In this document: positions 26,356 through 35,202 of the stretch, piece by piece
How the letters are laid out: the number at the start of each line of letters is the position of its first letter
Numbering within the stretch: the stretch's first letter is position 1
Source of the DNA: Dyadobacter jiangsuensis
Lineage (GTDB): Bacteria > Bacteroidota > Bacteroidia > Cytophagales > Spirosomataceae
Direction: 5' to 3'
Assembly: GCF_003014695.1 (NCBI RefSeq)
Contig: NZ_PYAS01000008.1
Location: 310,001 to 374,000, forward strand
DNA length: 64,000 nt
The notes under the pieces: model-generated
Database searches by the model: none
Told to the model about the DNA's origin: nothing
What the model saw: only the letters and a program-made list of their open reading frames with translations
Position numbers and translations under genes: made by a program

Positions 26356-26598
26356 TCAGATCCACGGATCGCATTCCAGGTACTTCTCCGCGGACATGAC
26401 GTTAAAATGAAGTAGTTCGCCATTATAGCGGATCTTTAATATACCGCCCTCAAAACCTTCGCTTTCGACATATGCCGGATTGTAATACATACTCTTCGGA
26501 ATCGGATGCGTATTCCCGAAACCAAGCGGAAGGCTTTCCTTGAGATGGACTATCTTCCCTTTGTATACGAATTTCGGTTGGACGTTGAAGTAGGGCAT
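26356..26598 (-). CDS. Small unknown protein in the tss operon, 80 aa
   Basis: The frame opens at a TTG at 26622, but an ATG at 26598 gives MPYFNVQPKFVYKG and is preferred. The 80-aa product is rich in aromatic residues and beta-prone, with GFGNTHPIPKSMYYNPAYVE in the middle and CDPWI at the end. I recognise no family. Placement between the DUF4123 adaptor and the wedge genes suggests a small baseplate or spike component. Confidence 0.6.
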   Translation of the reverse strand: MPYFNVQPKFVYKGKIVHLKESLPLGFGNTHPIPKSMYYNPAYVESEGFEGGILKIRYNGELLHFNVMSAEKYLECDPWI

Positions 26599-26629
26599 AA
26601 TGTAGTGAGGGTTAAGTTTCAACTGAGAG

Positions 26630-27130
26630 TTAATTCATTAAATTGTTAAGCTCGCTGAAATTCCAAGGGTATTTTTCCACTTTCAAAAAGCCATCGTTCT
26701 GCCTGCATACTAACATATGCTGATTAATGGGATCTTCAATATGAAATTCCAGAACCGGACCAAAAAACTCCTTCAGCTGCTCCGGGTCACAGGTTGGAAG
26801 AAAGACACGTAAAACGCGCGGATCGTAAAACCTGAAATACAATTCCTGCCCGTCTTCCGCCTGAACCAAGAGAAACTTCCTAAAATGCTTGTGTACTACT
26901 TCCATAGGCTCATTTGCTACAAGGCCAATACCCCACGACTGGCCAGCATTCTCCCGTAACCAAAGATCAAAATCATCTTCCAGGTCGTATTGAAAAAGGT
27001 ATGGTGCAATTGCAGCATATTCTTCTTCGCTTCTGCCGCGATAGAGTGAATCGCACCTGGAATTGCGCAATTTTGCACTGTCCATCGAAAATCCCATTCG
27101 GGCCGCGTCTAGGAGGTGGAATTTAGCCAT
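26630..27130 (-). CDS. DUF4123 effector-loading adaptor
   Basis: The 166-aa product fits DUF4123 (Tap/TEC adaptors): a short LLDAARM start, DSLYRGRSEEEYAAIAPYLF, WLRENAGQSWGIGLVANEP, and FRFYDPRVLRVFLPTCDPEQ. Such adaptors load an effector onto VgrG or PAAR. Here it follows the Rhs toxin and its immunity candidate. The ATG at 27130 is preferred over an upstream TTG at 27139. Confidence 0.88.
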   Translation of the reverse strand: MAKFHLLDAARMGFSMDSAKLRNSRCDSLYRGRSEEEYAAIAPYLFQYDLEDDFDLWLRENAGQSWGIGLVANEPMEVVHKHFRKFLLVQAEDGQELYFRFYDPRVLRVFLPTCDPEQLKEFFGPVLEFHIEDPINQHMLVCRQNDGFLKVEKYPWNFSELNNLMN

Positions 27131-27135
27131 TGCGT

Positions 27136-27585
27136 TCAATAGTCGTCCCTTAAATCTTGCGAAGGTATCCTTACCATAACTTTCCCTTCCATAACACTGC
27201 GAAGCTGATAATTGAGTAAAGAATTGACTTCCCTCAATAACCGCTTCAATTGTTCCTCGAAGTCATTTTTATCCAATCGAAAAGAAGTGGACTGTCGGAT
27301 AGGCTGCGCGGTCCTCTCATAAGTTAGATAATCTGAAATCGAAAAAGAAATTTCACTAAGACTATCTTCAATAAATATGTCAATCTGGTAAATATCACGC
27401 GGCATAAAATCGAAATAAACCGATCGATTCAGAGCAGAATTAGTAACCACCAAGCGACAAAAAATAAGAAGCTCATCGTCCTCGTTGAAAGTATCTAATG
27501 GTTCAGTGCGATAACCCAACTCCATCAAAACCTTCATCTCGGTCTCGACGGCATGCGAAAACTGGTTAGTATATTGACTATACAT
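27136..27585 (-). CDS. Candidate immunity protein for the Rhs toxin
   Basis: The 149-aa acidic product starts two bases after the Rhs stop codon. It resembles no family I can name. Its sequence is mixed helix and strand (VETEMKVLMELGYRTEPLDT, FDFMPRDIYQIDIFIEDSLS). Tight placement directly behind a polymorphic toxin is the standard place for the cognate immunity gene, so the call is by position. It could alternatively be a chaperone for the toxin. Confidence 0.6.
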   Translation of the reverse strand: MYSQYTNQFSHAVETEMKVLMELGYRTEPLDTFNEDDELLIFCRLVVTNSALNRSVYFDFMPRDIYQIDIFIEDSLSEISFSISDYLTYERTAQPIRQSTSFRLDKNDFEEQLKRLLREVNSLLNYQLRSVMEGKVMVRIPSQDLRDDY

Positions 27586-27587
27586 AA

Positions 27588-30446
27588 TCAATCAAAAAGG
27601 GTTCTTGTTTCAATGTCATAAAATAAGCTAGTGGAATTCATATCATCTGGGTATCCCATATCGATAACAGTATAGCCTTCGCTTTTCAATTTTTCGGCCC
27701 ATTGCTTGTTCGCCTTGTACATTAATGTTTCCGGCAAATCCTCGCGCTCAATCCATCCCTTATCGTCCCTTGTATATTTTGATGAATTTGCAAAATCATT
27801 TTCAATATCACTCCATCTATATTTCTTTCCATCTATGTCAAAAATATTTTTCTTTTGCCCTTCCTTATTAAATAACTCGATTTCAACCCCTTGTGACTCT
27901 AAATCAACCATAGCATCCTCCACGTGGCCCTTCATCCTACGACCTATAACAGCAACCTTTCTCGGGTTTCCTCGCTTGACTCTTTTTATTGGCTTTCCAG
28001 CAAGTAGCACACCAGGACCAAGTTTAGAAACGGTTCCTTTAACCTGTGCAACTGCTCTTTTTGTTGCAGTCAAACCAGCCGTCCCTAATCTCGTGCCAGC
28101 AAGCCTCTTCCCAATTGGCCTCAAAACGGGCCCCAATACCTTCCCGGCAATAGGCAGTGCAGCAGCGAAGGCCGTCTCACCCATCGCATCCTCTCTTGCT
28201 CCTTGTAAAGCACAACTCGTAAAGACATCTTCACCTTTAACGGCGCGGCCAGCCATACTACCCAAAAAACCGCCAGCCCCAGTACCCGCTACCATCCCGG
28301 CGTAAGCACCGGCAGGACCACCAACGGCAAACCCCACTATGCCCCCCAAAGTGGCTCCGACCCCCGACAAGGCGCCGCTTGCTGCTGCACCCGCTATCTC
28401 GCTAATTCCGCCCCCTTCAATCGCTTTCATAGCGCCACTAACAACTCCTCCTACCAACGCACCGACGCCGACAGCCATGAGTAATGGGGCAACATTCCCG
28501 TAGGGATCCGATCTATTGTAAGGATCATTGCGGGCATAGCCGTAATACAACGTTTCCAAATTAAGCCATTCAGGGTCTAGGCTTAGGTATGTTGCCAGCC
28601 AGGGGCAATAGTATCTGGCCAGGTTATAATGCAAGCCGGTTTCAGCATCCTCATACTGTCCCATCAACCGCCATGGCTGCCGAATATTATCTCGATACAA
28701 AACCGTTTCGCCAAAGGCAGAGTAACTTGCATGCCAAACCAGCTGGCCTTTGGTATCAAATACCCGTATGATCGCGCCGCGTACGTCGGATTGCATCCAG
28801 TAAAGTCTCCCACTTTCATAAAAGCCGATCGGTACGTCGTTATCAGGCAAATAAATGTATTCACGTAACGACAGTACGACTCCCCGGATGTGATGTTCTT
28901 CTACTACTAGCTTTGAGCCAGACCAACCAAACTTCCACGTATTTACGCCATCCGTTTTCTCAATCCGCCGCCCTATCCCGTCATAAGTATAGCGCCAGAT
29001 CTCATTTACCGTCGCAACTTCTGTTAAGATGCCGTTACGGGCAAAAAAACACTGCATCTCACCTTTACTACCTTGGAAACTGTTTAAATTCCCGAGCGGG
29101 TCATACCGGATCGTCAGGTTTCCAAAGCTTCCGATCTCGTTCATTAAACCCGTACCGACGCGCCTTCCGTTATGAGAATTTAAATTTCCCGTAGTGTCAT
29201 ATTCGAAATATTCTATAACCCGGCCGCTCTCGTTGTCAAGTAATGCCGTAAGGTGACATTCATCGTCATAAATCAATTTAAAGTCTTGTCGATTGGCCGC
29301 ATCCCGATACTTGGAAAGCCTATCCCAACTATCATACTCATAAAGTTGCTCCGAAACAACCTGTCCATTTGAATCCTTGATGCTAGTTCGCTGTAAACCC
29401 TGAACATGCGAATTGTCCTGATATTCATTCAACCCATTCGGGTAATGAATCGATGTCAGGAGGTCTTTATCATTGTAAACATATCGAATGGATTGACCGG
29501 CAACCCGTAATGCAACAATTTGGCTTTCGGTATTAAATTCATATTCTACTGACAAGCCCGAGGGCAGCTCGTACCTACTTAATCTACCGCGGCTGTCATA
29601 TCCAAATCTGACTTTGCCCAACGCACAATCTTCCTCTATTAATTGATTTTGTTCATTATAGTCCAGCTTGACAGTAACTAAATCATTATTTATCGAAGTC
29701 AGAATACCGGAACTATCATAACCAAACTGAACAGCTGGACCATTCTCCCAGGCGAGTTCCGTAATTAATTCGCCATCAAATCGCTGACTAAAACCCTGGC
29801 CATCCCTAAGACTCAAAAAAAGCGTATCATTCTCTTCGTCGTAGAGATACGATTGCTCCGTTTTATCGGGATAAATAAGTTTTGCCAACAACCCGGCTTG
29901 ATCATACTCGAAACAAAGCTCTTTTCCCGAGGGATCAGTAATACAATAAATCTGCCCAACTTCATTTCTATGGAATTGGTAAGTTTCTCCCATTCGATCG
30001 ATAGAAGCTAAAATGGCCCCAAAGTCATCGAAAAAGAACTGCCTGAACTTATTTCCCGGATAAATTATCTGATTTAACCGGTTTCCATCGTACGCGAATT
30101 GATAATTTTTGCCAGGAGCACCTATTTGCCGAAGTTGTCCACTATCAAACTTAAAATACAACTCGCTGCCATCGGGGTAGCGAAACGTTTTTAAGCGCCC
30201 ATGATGATCATGATCCAATTCATATATTGCTCCAGACTGCTTGGTAATACCTGACAGCAATTTGGCTTGGTTATATTGAAGCACTGTTCGACTTCCGGAT
30301 TCGTCGGAAAGCGTAACTATACTTTTGTCAACAGAAATAGTTACGCCGAACCCATCTGAACGCAGGGCCTGAATTAAGTCCGCATTTGCTATTTCACGCA
30401 TAGGTTGCCGAAAAGCTTCCAGTTGGCTACGTTTGACAATGAACAT
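27588..30446 (-). CDS. Rhs/YD-repeat polymorphic toxin delivered by T6SS
   Basis: The 952-aa product begins with MFIVKRSQLEAFRQPMREI, a short motif found at the front of T6SS-associated proteins. About 550 residues of YD repeats follow (YELDHDHHGRLKTFRYPDGS, FEYDQAGLLAKLIYPD), then the Rhs core end (about 617-655: GLHYNLARYYCPW, YARNDPYNRSDPYG). Next are a glycine-rich hydrophobic segment (about 658-740) and a variable C-terminal toxin of about 120 residues. The toxin ends with MGYPDDMNSTSLFYDIETRT; I cannot assign its activity. The YD shell is known to encapsulate the toxin. Its own PAAR gene is 21 bases upstream and the immunity candidate follows. Confidence 0.9.
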   Translation of the reverse strand: MFIVKRSQLEAFRQPMREIANADLIQALRSDGFGVTISVDKSIVTLSDESGSRTVLQYNQAKLLSGITKQSGAIYELDHDHHGRLKTFRYPDGSELYFKFDSGQLRQIGAPGKNYQFAYDGNRLNQIIYPGNKFRQFFFDDFGAILASIDRMGETYQFHRNEVGQIYCITDPSGKELCFEYDQAGLLAKLIYPDKTEQSYLYDEENDTLFLSLRDGQGFSQRFDGELITELAWENGPAVQFGYDSSGILTSINNDLVTVKLDYNEQNQLIEEDCALGKVRFGYDSRGRLSRYELPSGLSVEYEFNTESQIVALRVAGQSIRYVYNDKDLLTSIHYPNGLNEYQDNSHVQGLQRTSIKDSNGQVVSEQLYEYDSWDRLSKYRDAANRQDFKLIYDDECHLTALLDNESGRVIEYFEYDTTGNLNSHNGRRVGTGLMNEIGSFGNLTIRYDPLGNLNSFQGSKGEMQCFFARNGILTEVATVNEIWRYTYDGIGRRIEKTDGVNTWKFGWSGSKLVVEEHHIRGVVLSLREYIYLPDNDVPIGFYESGRLYWMQSDVRGAIIRVFDTKGQLVWHASYSAFGETVLYRDNIRQPWRLMGQYEDAETGLHYNLARYYCPWLATYLSLDPEWLNLETLYYGYARNDPYNRSDPYGNVAPLLMAVGVGALVGGVVSGAMKAIEGGGISEIAGAAASGALSGVGATLGGIVGFAVGGPAGAYAGMVAGTGAGGFLGSMAGRAVKGEDVFTSCALQGAREDAMGETAFAAALPIAGKVLGPVLRPIGKRLAGTRLGTAGLTATKRAVAQVKGTVSKLGPGVLLAGKPIKRVKRGNPRKVAVIGRRMKGHVEDAMVDLESQGVEIELFNKEGQKKNIFDIDGKKYRWSDIENDFANSSKYTRDDKGWIEREDLPETLMYKANKQWAEKLKSEGYTVIDMGYPDDMNSTSLFYDIETRTLFD

Positions 30447-30467
30447 GCGGTTCCGAAATTATGGTGT

Positions 30468-30941
30468 TCAACATTTTTCCATAAATGGAGTTCCATCTTT
30501 CGCGGCAGCAAGCGCTGAACTTATCTGAGCGGCCCCACCCCCACCAGCCCCTGCCAACACGTAAGGCCTACTTGTATCTTGCGTAATGCCCGGGCGTTCT
30601 GTTCGAAAATCGATCATATTCGTAATCATATCCGGCGTAACCATACCGAAATCGCCGATCAGAACGGTGGGACAGCCCAAGATAATTCTGCCTCCGTGCA
30701 TCGTGGCATCTCCCATGCGGGCAGCAGGAAGACCATTGATCACCACCGAGGCGGAACCCTGAATGATCACATCCGGCGCACTGGCGCACAGGCATCGGTC
30801 ACTGACCGTCGCCGCAGGCATACCTCCTATCATCACGGTCGGCTTTCCGGGTGGGAGTACGGGCCCGCCTACATGCGGTTTGAGTCCGTCGAACATCGGA
30901 CAAATATGAGGATCACCAACTCTGGCTGCGGGTCTTCCCAT
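30468..30941 (-). CDS. PAAR-domain spike tip protein
   Basis: The 157-aa product is a PAAR protein: MGRPAARVGDPHICPM at the start, PTVMIGGMPAATVSDRCLC, VVINGLPAARMGDATMHGG and CPTVLIGDFG in register, with the Cys and His residues that bind the metal at the tip. It caps VgrG and carries the effector. A short C-terminal extension (about 110-157) follows. It is the first gene of the PAAR-Rhs-immunity-DUF4123-tssE-tssF-tssG operon. Confidence 0.93.
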   Translation of the reverse strand: MGRPAARVGDPHICPMFDGLKPHVGGPVLPPGKPTVMIGGMPAATVSDRCLCASAPDVIIQGSASVVINGLPAARMGDATMHGGRIILGCPTVLIGDFGMVTPDMITNMIDFRTERPGITQDTSRPYVLAGAGGGGAAQISSALAAAKDGTPFMEKC

Positions 30942-31061
30942 TTGTATTTGTTTCTTTGGATTATTATTTTTCTTCCGAATTAATTTTCTATTCTGATTAG
31001 CTTAACTCAATATTAACTCAACTATTTAAGTTTATCTTTTCGATATTATTACAATTTATTA

Positions 31062-31069
31062 TAGATTTG
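31062..31069 (+). promoter_or_regulatory. Candidate -7 element of the tssN promoter
   Basis: TAGATTTG fits the Bacteroidota -7 consensus TAnnTTTG and lies 31 bases before the tssN ATG in the divergent region shared with the PAAR gene. The -33 element is not clear. Confidence 0.4.
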
Positions 31070-31100
31070 AATATCACCACTTATCCCCCCTTCATCAAAA

Positions 31101-32021
31101 ATGAGTTCTTTTTTTAACCCTCAAAATGAAGCCCGCTCCATTGCAAGTCAAACCGTAGGACGTGCACGAAGTGGATTAATGAGAAATGTCCCTATCCGGA
31201 ATACGCTTATTTATATGATGGCGGTATTCCTTGTATTCTGTGGAATTGGTTTTCTCGGTTATTTTATGGCTGCCAAAATGCTCGCATCCTCGGAAAATCT
31301 GGCTTTCTGGAACTACAACATCACTCTTCTAGTGGTATTACTGATTGGCTGGCTACATGTTAGCACGCTGCGCTGGGGAATGCCGTGGATTACATCAGAC
31401 GATTATTTGCTCGGCACACTTATGACTTTTCTGATGAGTATTATTGCCGGGCTCGCGATGTTTTTAGTTTCCTATTCTCCTAAAATGTTTGGCTTTACAG
31501 ACGGCTCAACAAATGAAGATTACAAAATATTCGTCAGGCCACTAATTACAATCATCCCGGTATTCCTTCTTCCCTATTTTATTACCTGGGCTTTCGATGC
31601 TTACCAACGCATTCCTGCCAAGATTTATAAAGTATGGAAATACGATCCCTCCATGCTCCGTCCGAAACTATCGGCAGCGGATTTGAAACACATGACCGAC
31701 GTTATTTTCGTACTTGATCTTCAACTCGGCGAGCAAAAAATATACGATATTGTAACAGATATACCGAACAAACTGGCCATTGGTGAAGCCTTTCAGCTAG
31801 CCATCAACGAACATAATGCAGCCGAACCCTTGCGGCAAATCGACGTGAGAGATCCGATGAACCCGGATTCCTATACCAATCTCTATGAATGGCATTTCTA
31901 TGTTCAGCGATCCTGGTGGCGGAATAACCTTTACATCGATCCCTATCGCAATTGTCCTGAGAATTATGTGACGAATGGCGCCAGGATTATTGCCCGCAGA
32001 TTGGTTCCAAAGCACGACTAG
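31101..32021 (+). CDS. tssN: T6SS membrane protein TssN
   Basis: The 306-aa product has four membrane helices in the first 170 residues (about 36-58, 66-86, 98-124, 138-160) and a soluble cytoplasmic C-terminal part (about 175-306) with DLQLGEQKIYDIVTDIPNKL and NPDSYTNLYEWHFYVQRSWW. This topology and sequence type match TssN, a component found only in the Bacteroidota T6SS, where it takes part in the membrane complex. It is monocistronic and divergent from PAAR, convergent with hcp, with a terminator between. Confidence 0.85.
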   Translation: MSSFFNPQNEARSIASQTVGRARSGLMRNVPIRNTLIYMMAVFLVFCGIGFLGYFMAAKMLASSENLAFWNYNITLLVVLLIGWLHVSTLRWGMPWITSDDYLLGTLMTFLMSIIAGLAMFLVSYSPKMFGFTDGSTNEDYKIFVRPLITIIPVFLLPYFITWAFDAYQRIPAKIYKVWKYDPSMLRPKLSAADLKHMTDVIFVLDLQLGEQKIYDIVTDIPNKLAIGEAFQLAINEHNAAEPLRQIDVRDPMNPDSYTNLYEWHFYVQRSWWRNNLYIDPYRNCPENYVTNGARIIARRLVPKHD

Positions 32022-32028
32022 CAATTAT

Positions 32029-32056
32029 CAGGTGAGCTTTTATGCAAGCTCACCTG
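32029..32056. terminator. Bidirectional terminator between tssN and hcp
   Basis: Perfect 11-bp arms (32029-32039 and 32046-32056) with a 6-nt loop lie between two convergent genes, eight bases after the tssN stop and six bases from the end of hcp. Confidence 0.75.
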
Positions 32057-32062
32057 CGTGCT

Positions 32063-32494
32063 TTATCTCTTGTCGTCCCAATTATTATTGTGCTCTGCAT
32101 CGCCGATAACGATCTTCTCAGCCGAAATGGTAAGTGTCATTGTCATAGCCGGGCGGTTGGGCGTCATCGGATTTGGAATTCTGTCAAATCTTTCGGAATA
32201 GCCGATGCACCGCGCATTGTTGAACTGCACGGTTTTAACCTGCTGTTGTACGGCATCATAAAACTCGATAGTTCCATCACCTTCTTTAAATGGGTCAGTT
32301 ATCCACTCTGCCAGAGGGCTCGTATCTTTGTTGGATACAAGTTCAACGGTGATAGTTCCTCCCTGCGTTACACCGGCAGGACGTCCTTTTTGATCAATAG
32401 GTCGGTTGAGCTGATAAAAACACGTTTCGACTTCTGTTTGTGAGAATCCTGTCGCCTGGAAGTATGCTATACTTGCTGATGCTTGCTGTGCCAT
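32063..32494 (-). CDS. tssD: T6SS tube protein Hcp (TssD), copy 1
   Basis: The 143-aa product has the Bacteroidota TssD pattern: QTEVETCFYQLNRPIDQKGR, TQGGTITVELVSNKDT, FYDAVQQQVKTVQF and a last strand MTLTISAEKIVIG. It forms the inner tube rings. It is the last gene of the clpV-to-hcp operon, 47 bases after vgrG. It shares the pattern GRPAG-x-TQGG with the other two copies, although overall identity by eye is modest. Confidence 0.9.
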   Translation of the reverse strand: MAQQASASIAYFQATGFSQTEVETCFYQLNRPIDQKGRPAGVTQGGTITVELVSNKDTSPLAEWITDPFKEGDGTIEFYDAVQQQVKTVQFNNARCIGYSERFDRIPNPMTPNRPAMTMTLTISAEKIVIGDAEHNNNWDDKR

Positions 32495-32541
32495 AATGTG
32501 AATTGGGTTTAACAGTGAGAGTTACTAGTAGTATGACTTGT

Positions 32542-34308
32542 TTAAGAATTCAATTTGATCATAGGAGCCTTCACATCCACTGTTCCTCCTCCTTTCACAT
32601 TTACCATCGTAGATTTAACATTCGCCTCTTGTCCTGAACTGATACTCACCTCCTGCTGCGACTGGGATGAGGTATTCCTTGCTGTTGATTTCAAATCCTG
32701 CTGCACTTTTACGATCATATTCCTGGCATTCATTTCAATGTTTTCCTTCGCGGTCATTTTGATATTCTTTGCCTCAAGCTGAATCAGCCCTTCCGTCTTC
32801 ATCGTAATCGTCCCATCGTCCTTGAAAGAAAAATGGAGGCTCGTGCCCTTTTTGTTGGCATTGGTTATGAAAAGCTCCTGCTCACCTTTTTTATCTTTAA
32901 AGACAATCTTATTCCCACCACGTGTCCGGATGAATTTCTGATCGTTGTCGTCGAACCAATAGTCATTGGCCGGTGACTTATGATAAATACTTCCCACTAT
33001 TACAGGAAAATCAACGTGATTGGCCTCATAGCTTATCAGGACCTGATCGCCGGGCTCGGGTATAAACAGCATCCCTCTCGACGATCCTGTGTAAGGCAAA
33101 GTGACGCGTATCCACGACGATTTACCCTGCAACTGGTTAGGCCAATGGAATTGAACACGCACACGTCCCAGTTTTTTCGGGTCTTCATTTTTGATCACAG
33201 TCGCTATCTCCGGCAGCGATATCGGCATCCTTACTTCCGGATTACGAGGTGGGTAATTCGTGGACGCCGGTATCGCCTCGAAAAAATTTTCATAGTTGCC
33301 AATATTATCGACCGTGTGCGAAATGGCAGTAATCCTGAACTGCCCCACACTCTCTTGCTTATATTTCCCTGGCTTGATCAGCTTTTGCGTCGTTACATTC
33401 ACGATCACACCGACATTCAGGTTCGGGTTTTCTCCTGAACCCTGAAACTTTACCAAATCAGCTGCATTGGTCGCATTGAGCGTTTCCACGGCCTCATCGA
33501 GTTCTGATTGCATCTGAATATCGCGGAGTGGCCAGAGCTGTGCCGACTGACCAAAAAGACTGGAAGACTTCTGATATGCAAAACCGCCCAAGCCTCCCAA
33601 CGACACAGGCCCACCGGCACTCGCAAAATCCTTGTGCTTCGCATAATTGTAATGGGACATCCCAAACCGGGTTGGTTTCAGCCCGATAGCCATATCATAG
33701 TTTTGAATGCCGTCGACGGTAAATTGCTCCGTCCGGCTGGAGACTTTGCCTACCACGAGTTTTGTACCGTCATAATAGAACCACTCCCCGTATTCGGAAG
33801 CAAGCCGGTTCAGAAAGTCGAAGTTGCTCTCGTCATACTGCGCTTTGTAATCAATTGCTCCTCCGTATTGGGGAGAAATGCTCCTGGGTAGTACATTTTG
33901 CGGATAAGCCTGTAACACGCCGGACATGATCTGCGCTAGTGTCTGACTCAAAAATGCCCTCCGCTGCACGCCGTCCTCAGCAAGAAAAGTAGGACTGTAT
34001 CCTTTTATCAGATAAGAATTTACGAGCTCGCTATCATTCTGAAGCACGAGCTCCGTAACCACGCCATTAAATTGAAAACTCGCAGTCACATCCTTAAACA
34101 ATGGTCTGAAAGCAATTGAAATAGGCTTGCCGCAAATATCCTGATGTGCGCTCTTGAAAAAGAATTCGTTTTTACTTTCAAGGGTTTCAAAAGGAACAAC
34201 AATGGCAAATGTATGATGCGTGAACATAGACTGATCTATCCGCAAACTTGTAAAATGCGAGATAACTTTCTGGCCTACTGTAACCTTCACTTCTACTTGT
34301 TGTGCCAT
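32542..34308 (-). CDS. tssI: T6SS spike protein VgrG (TssI)
   Basis: The 588-aa product matches VgrG: gp27-like head (YKAQYDESNFDFLNRLASEY, EWFYYDGTKLVVG), OB-fold neck (KNEDPKKLGRVRVQFHWPNQ, IPEPGDQVLISYEANHVDFP, VIVGSIYHKS) and a C-terminal beta-helix of regular repeats (MTAKENIEMNARN, VNVKGGGTVDVKAPMIKLNS). There is no added toxin domain, so effectors ride by PAAR or Hcp. It lies between two hcp genes. Confidence 0.95.
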   Translation of the reverse strand: MAQQVEVKVTVGQKVISHFTSLRIDQSMFTHHTFAIVVPFETLESKNEFFFKSAHQDICGKPISIAFRPLFKDVTASFQFNGVVTELVLQNDSELVNSYLIKGYSPTFLAEDGVQRRAFLSQTLAQIMSGVLQAYPQNVLPRSISPQYGGAIDYKAQYDESNFDFLNRLASEYGEWFYYDGTKLVVGKVSSRTEQFTVDGIQNYDMAIGLKPTRFGMSHYNYAKHKDFASAGGPVSLGGLGGFAYQKSSSLFGQSAQLWPLRDIQMQSELDEAVETLNATNAADLVKFQGSGENPNLNVGVIVNVTTQKLIKPGKYKQESVGQFRITAISHTVDNIGNYENFFEAIPASTNYPPRNPEVRMPISLPEIATVIKNEDPKKLGRVRVQFHWPNQLQGKSSWIRVTLPYTGSSRGMLFIPEPGDQVLISYEANHVDFPVIVGSIYHKSPANDYWFDDNDQKFIRTRGGNKIVFKDKKGEQELFITNANKKGTSLHFSFKDDGTITMKTEGLIQLEAKNIKMTAKENIEMNARNMIVKVQQDLKSTARNTSSQSQQEVSISSGQEANVKSTMVNVKGGGTVDVKAPMIKLNS

Positions 34309-34335
34309 CCGAATAATAAAAGAGGTACGTGAAAC

Positions 34336-34755
34336 TCAGCGACTGCCAAATTTCCAGTCGAGCCATTGACTATCGTGCAACGCGTCGCCTAGAAGTGTAA
34401 TTTTTGCTGCGGTGATACCCAAATCAAAGCTGTACGCAACCGCTTCACCGTCGAAGGGCGTAAAAATTTCACGGTATGAAACGCAATATCCTTGTTTGAA
34501 AGTCAATGTTTTCAAGGTCTTACCGCTACGGTCCTTGAAGACAATTTCACCGTCGTGAGCCTTAAAAGGGTTGATCGCCCAATGAGTAAGTACCTGGTAA
34601 TTCGCTCCCATTAACGATACCCTGAGCAACCCACTTCGCACGCCGGCTGTGGGACGTCCACGCGCGTCTGTCGGCTGGGACATCTGGTAGTCACAGGTCA
34701 GGATGGTATACGAAGCATCAGCAACCCTGAACTCCGCGACAAATGAAGCAGGCAT
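34336..34755 (-). CDS. tssD: T6SS tube protein Hcp (TssD), copy 2
   Basis: The 139-aa product follows the TssD pattern: CDYQMSQPTDARGRPTAGVR, SGLLRVSLMGANYQVLTHWA, IVFKDRSGKTLKTLTF and ITAAKITLLGDA. It differs clearly from copies 1 and 3, and may carry different cargo or sit in a special tube position. It lies 26 bases after copy 3 and 27 before vgrG. Confidence 0.88.
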   Translation of the reverse strand: MPASFVAEFRVADASYTILTCDYQMSQPTDARGRPTAGVRSGLLRVSLMGANYQVLTHWAINPFKAHDGEIVFKDRSGKTLKTLTFKQGYCVSYREIFTPFDGEAVAYSFDLGITAAKITLLGDALHDSQWLDWKFGSR

Positions 34756-34781
34756 ATCAATTAAATAAAGTGTTCGGTTGC

Positions 34782-35183
34782 CTATTCCGTTTCAGGCCAC
34801 TTATTATCCAACTCAATTCCTCCCACATTGATTTTCTCCGGCGAAATAGTAATGATTGTTACCATTTGACTGCTATTATCCGTACCGTCAAACCGTTCAT
34901 GAAAATCAATGCAGTAGGCATTTGAAAAAACAATCTCTTTCAATGTACTCCGAGAGTCCAGATTCATAAATCTAATGTTCCCATCCATTCGCATAGTGGG
35001 TTCAACCATCCATTCCGCCACCAAAAAATCGTTCGTTGAATTAAATTCCACTGTAATTTTCCCGCCTCTGGTCATGGAGGCAGGCCTACCCAAAGAGTCC
35101 ACCGCCTGGTTAATGTCCAGATAGATATAGTTGAGATCCGTGTGAAACGATCCGACGGTCAGGTAGGCAACAAAGCTAGGCAT
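34782..35183 (-). CDS. tssD: T6SS tube protein Hcp (TssD), copy 3
   Basis: The 133-aa product has LNYIYLDINQAVDSLGRPAS, MTRGGKITVEFNSTNDFLVA, EIVFSNAYCIDFHERFDGTD and TISPEKINVGG, the closest of the three to copy 1 in its second half. It is 19 bases downstream of tssC and may be the main tube subunit. That is inference from position. Confidence 0.9.
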   Translation of the reverse strand: MPSFVAYLTVGSFHTDLNYIYLDINQAVDSLGRPASMTRGGKITVEFNSTNDFLVAEWMVEPTMRMDGNIRFMNLDSRSTLKEIVFSNAYCIDFHERFDGTDNSSQMVTIITISPEKINVGGIELDNKWPETE

Positions 35184-35202
35184 GAATAATGAACGGTACT
35201 GA

